Assembly: GCF_051020765.1 (NCBI RefSeq)
Contig: NW_027469328.1
Coordinates: 146,973 to 210,972, forward strand
Direction: 5' to 3'
Length of the DNA: 64,000 bases
From: Lasioglossum baleicum
Lineage: Eukaryota; Arthropoda; Insecta; Hymenoptera; Halictidae
Shown: positions 62,095 to 64,000 of the stretch, piece by piece
Layout: each line of letters starts with the position of its first letter
Position numbering within the stretch: position 1 is the stretch's first letter
Translations under genes and position numbers: made by a program
Notes under the pieces: model-generated
Told to the model about the DNA's origin: nothing
Seen by the model: only the letters and a program-made list of their open reading frames with translations
The model's database searches: none

Positions 62095-64000
62095 CACGAT
62101 CACGATTTATTCTACGTTATGTCAGATTCGACGATTCTTCGTTTCAGAAGTGTATTTCTGTGCGGAATCTCTGTTTCGCGTGCTAGATCAGTGCATTTGC
62201 ATGCAAGTATGCCAAATTGGAATAGAAACTCCCACCCGGCAAGCACGATCACGATTTATTCGAGCTTATGTCAGACTCGACGATTATTTGTTTCACAAAT
62301 GAATTTCTGTGCGTAATCGCCGTTTCGCGTGCTAGATCAGTGCATTTGTATGCAAATATGCGAAATTGGACAGAAACTCCGACCAGGCAAGCACGATCAC
62401 AATTTATTCGAGCCTATGTCAGATTCGACGATTCTTCGTTTCAGAAGTGTATTTCTGTGCTGAATCGCTGTTTCGCGTGCTATATCAGTGCATTTGCATG
62501 CAAGTATGCGAAATTGGAATAGAAACTCCGACCCGGCAAGCACGATCACAATTTATTCGAGCCTATTTCAGATTCGACGATTCTTCGTTTCAGAAGTGTA
62601 TTTCTGTGCGGAATCGCTGTTTCGCGTGCTATATCAGTGCATTTGCATGCAAGTATGCGAAATTGGATTAGAAACTCCGACCCGGCAAGCACGATTACGA
62701 TTTATTCGAGTGTATGTCAGATACGACGATTCTTCGTTTCAGAAGTGTATTCCTGTGCGGAATCGCTGTTTCGCGCACTTGATCAGTGCATTTGCATGCA
62801 AAAATGCGAAATTGGCACGAAAACTCCGATTCGGCAAGCGCGATCACGATTTATTCGAGCTTATGTCAGATTCGACAATTATTCGTTTCACAAATGAATT
62901 TCTGTGCGGAATCGCTGTTTCGCGTGCTAGATCAGTGCATTTGCATGCAAGTATGCCAAATTGGAATAGAAACTCCCACCCGGCAAGCACGATCACGATT
63001 TATTCTACGTTATGTCAGATTCGACGATTCTTCGTTTCAGAAGTTGTATTTCGGTGCGGAATCGCTGTTTCGCGTGCTAGATCAGTGCATTTGCATGCAA
63101 ATATGCGAAATTGGACAGAAACTAGGACCAGGCAAGCACGATCAAAATTTATTCGAACCTATGTCAGATTCGACGATTCTTCGTTTCAGAAGTGTATTTC
63201 TGTGCGGAATCTCTGTTTCGCGTGCTAGATCAGTGCATTTGCATGCAAGTATGCCAAATTGGAATAGAAACTCCCACCCGGCAAGCACGATCACGATTTA
63301 TTCGAGCTTATGTCAGACTCGACGATTATTTGTTTCACAAATGAATTTCTGTGCGTAATCGCCGTTTCGCGTGCTAGATCAGTGCATTTGTATGCAAATA
63401 TGCGAAATTGGACAGAAACTCCGACCAGGCAAGCACGATTACAATTTATTCGAGCCTATGTCAGATTCGACGATTCTTCGTTTCAGAAGTGTATTTCTGT
63501 GCTGAATCGCTGTTTCGCGTGCTATATCAGTGCATTTGCATGCAAGTATGCGAAATTGGAATAGAAACTCCGACCCGGCAAGCACGATCACAATTTATTC
63601 GAGCCTATTTCAGATTCGACGATTCTTCGTTTCAGAAGTGTATTTCTGTGCGGAATCGCTGTTTCGCGTGCTATATCAGTGCATTTGCATGCAAGTATGC
63701 GAAATTGGATTAGAAACTCCGACCCGGCAAGCACGATTACGATTTATTCGAGTGTATGTCAGATACGACGATTCTTCGTTTCAGAAGTGTATTTCTGTGC
63801 GGAATCGCTGTTACGCGTGCTATATCAGTGCATTTGCATGCAAGTATGCGAAATTGGATTAGAAACTCCGACCCGGCAAGCACGATTACGATTTATTCGA
63901 GTGTATGTCAGATACGACGATTCTTCGTTTCAGAAGTGTATTTCTGTGCGGAAACGCTGTTTCGCGCACTTGATCAGTGCATTTGCATGCAAAAATGCGA

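Larger units (their letters stand above)
1..64000 (+). repeat. 149-bp satellite DNA array spanning the entire window
   Basis: Recognisable marks such as gcatttgcatgcaa, gattcgacgattcttcg and gcggaatcgctgtttcgcg recur every 148-150 bp from the first line to the last, always on the + strand, giving about 430 monomers. I saw no gap in phase larger than one base and no inverted monomer. The unit is about 43% GC with about 11 CpG. There is no coding gene, RNA gene or transposon. Arrays like this are typical of centromeric or pericentromeric heterochromatin in eukaryotes; the chromosomal location is inferred, not shown. The family is not one I recognise. Both edges cut a monomer, so the true array is longer than 64 kb. 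Confidence 0.98.
52902..64000 (+). repeat. Seven-monomer higher-order repeat array with 6-mer and 5-mer derivatives
   Basis: Units are delimited by the 148-bp monomer beginning gactcgacgattatttg. Starts are 52,902 (5-mer, 744 bp), 53,646 (6-mer, 892), 54,538 (7-mer, 1,041), 55,579 (7), 56,620 (6, 893), 57,513 (6), 58,406 (7), 59,447 (7), 60,488 (6), 61,381 (6), 62,274 (7, 1,042) and 63,316 (cut by the window end). The 7-mer and 6-mer alternate in pairs. The HindIII-bearing and BglII-bearing subtypes common up to 51.4 kb are absent here, so this is a distinct, homogenised HOR domain. Confidence 0.9.

Noticed and set aside
1..64000. CRISPR array (direct repeats at regular spacing)
   Set aside because: There are no unique spacers: the whole 149-bp unit is repeated, and the period and total length are far from CRISPR architecture.
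1..64000. Protein-coding tandem repeat gene (surface antigen or silk-like)
   Set aside because: The repeat length is not a multiple of three and single-base length variants (148, 150) occur freely, so no reading frame is conserved along the array.
1..64000. Assignment to a named satellite family or species
   Set aside because: I do not recognise the consensus. Composition and CpG content only weakly favour an invertebrate. A search of the consensus against satellite and whole-genome databases would decide; a hit confined to one clade would identify it.

Overview
The whole window is a single, uninterrupted satellite DNA array. A unit of about 149 bp is repeated head to tail, always in the same orientation, from the first base to the last, about 430 times (64,000/149). 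Both window edges fall inside a monomer, so the array continues on both sides. I found no unique sequence, real gene, RNA gene, transposon or CRISPR array. The many open frames are by-products of the repeat: 149 is not a multiple of 3, so each frame passes into the next frame at every monomer, and the + strand of the monomer is poor in stop codons.

This is eukaryotic heterochromatin. Long homogeneous arrays with nested higher-order repeats (HORs) are typical of centromeric or pericentromeric satellite, or of satellite-rich sex or B chromosomes. I do not recognise the family and cannot name a species. One monomer counted by hand has 43% GC and 11 CpG in 149 bp, about 1.6 times expectation. That argues against a heavily CpG-methylated genome (vertebrate, most plants) and fits an insect or similar invertebrate better; this is inference only.

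Monomers fall into two main sequence families, distinguished near the middle by cagaagtgtatttctg or cacaaatgaatttctg. There are roughly ten linked subtypes. Length variants are systematic: monomers with ggacagaaact (or ggaaagaaact) are 148 bp, those with gatttcgac are 150 bp, and the rest are 149 bp.

Layout. Bases 1-605 copy a block otherwise seen at 57,759-58,363. Bases 606-1,800 match 37,836-39,030. Bases 1,801-3,381 hold a 595-bp 4-mer. From there to about 19.7 kb the array is built mostly of 298-bp dimers and 596-bp 4-mers marked by a gtttagcg variant, interleaved with blocks of 7-, 13- and 5-monomer period at 8.6-13.0 kb and 15.9-17.9 kb. Bases 19,745-30,324 and 31,509-42,086 are two copies of one 10.6-kb segment, offset about 11.76 kb and differing by whole-monomer gains and losses. 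A 2.2-kb unit recurs at 27.7, 39.9 and 42.1 kb. Bases 45,788-52,687 are a 3,719-bp tandem duplication. Bases 52,902-64,000 are a regular 7-monomer HOR (1,041 bp) with 6-mer derivatives (893 bp), arranged 7-7-6-6 into a 3,868-bp super-unit that is nearly identical between copies.

The notable feature is this nested organisation: monomer, then HOR, then super-HOR, then 10-kb segmental duplication, with variants explicable by unequal exchange in register with the monomer. All alignments were made by eye and by coordinate offsets, so breakpoints are good to about 10-30 bp.
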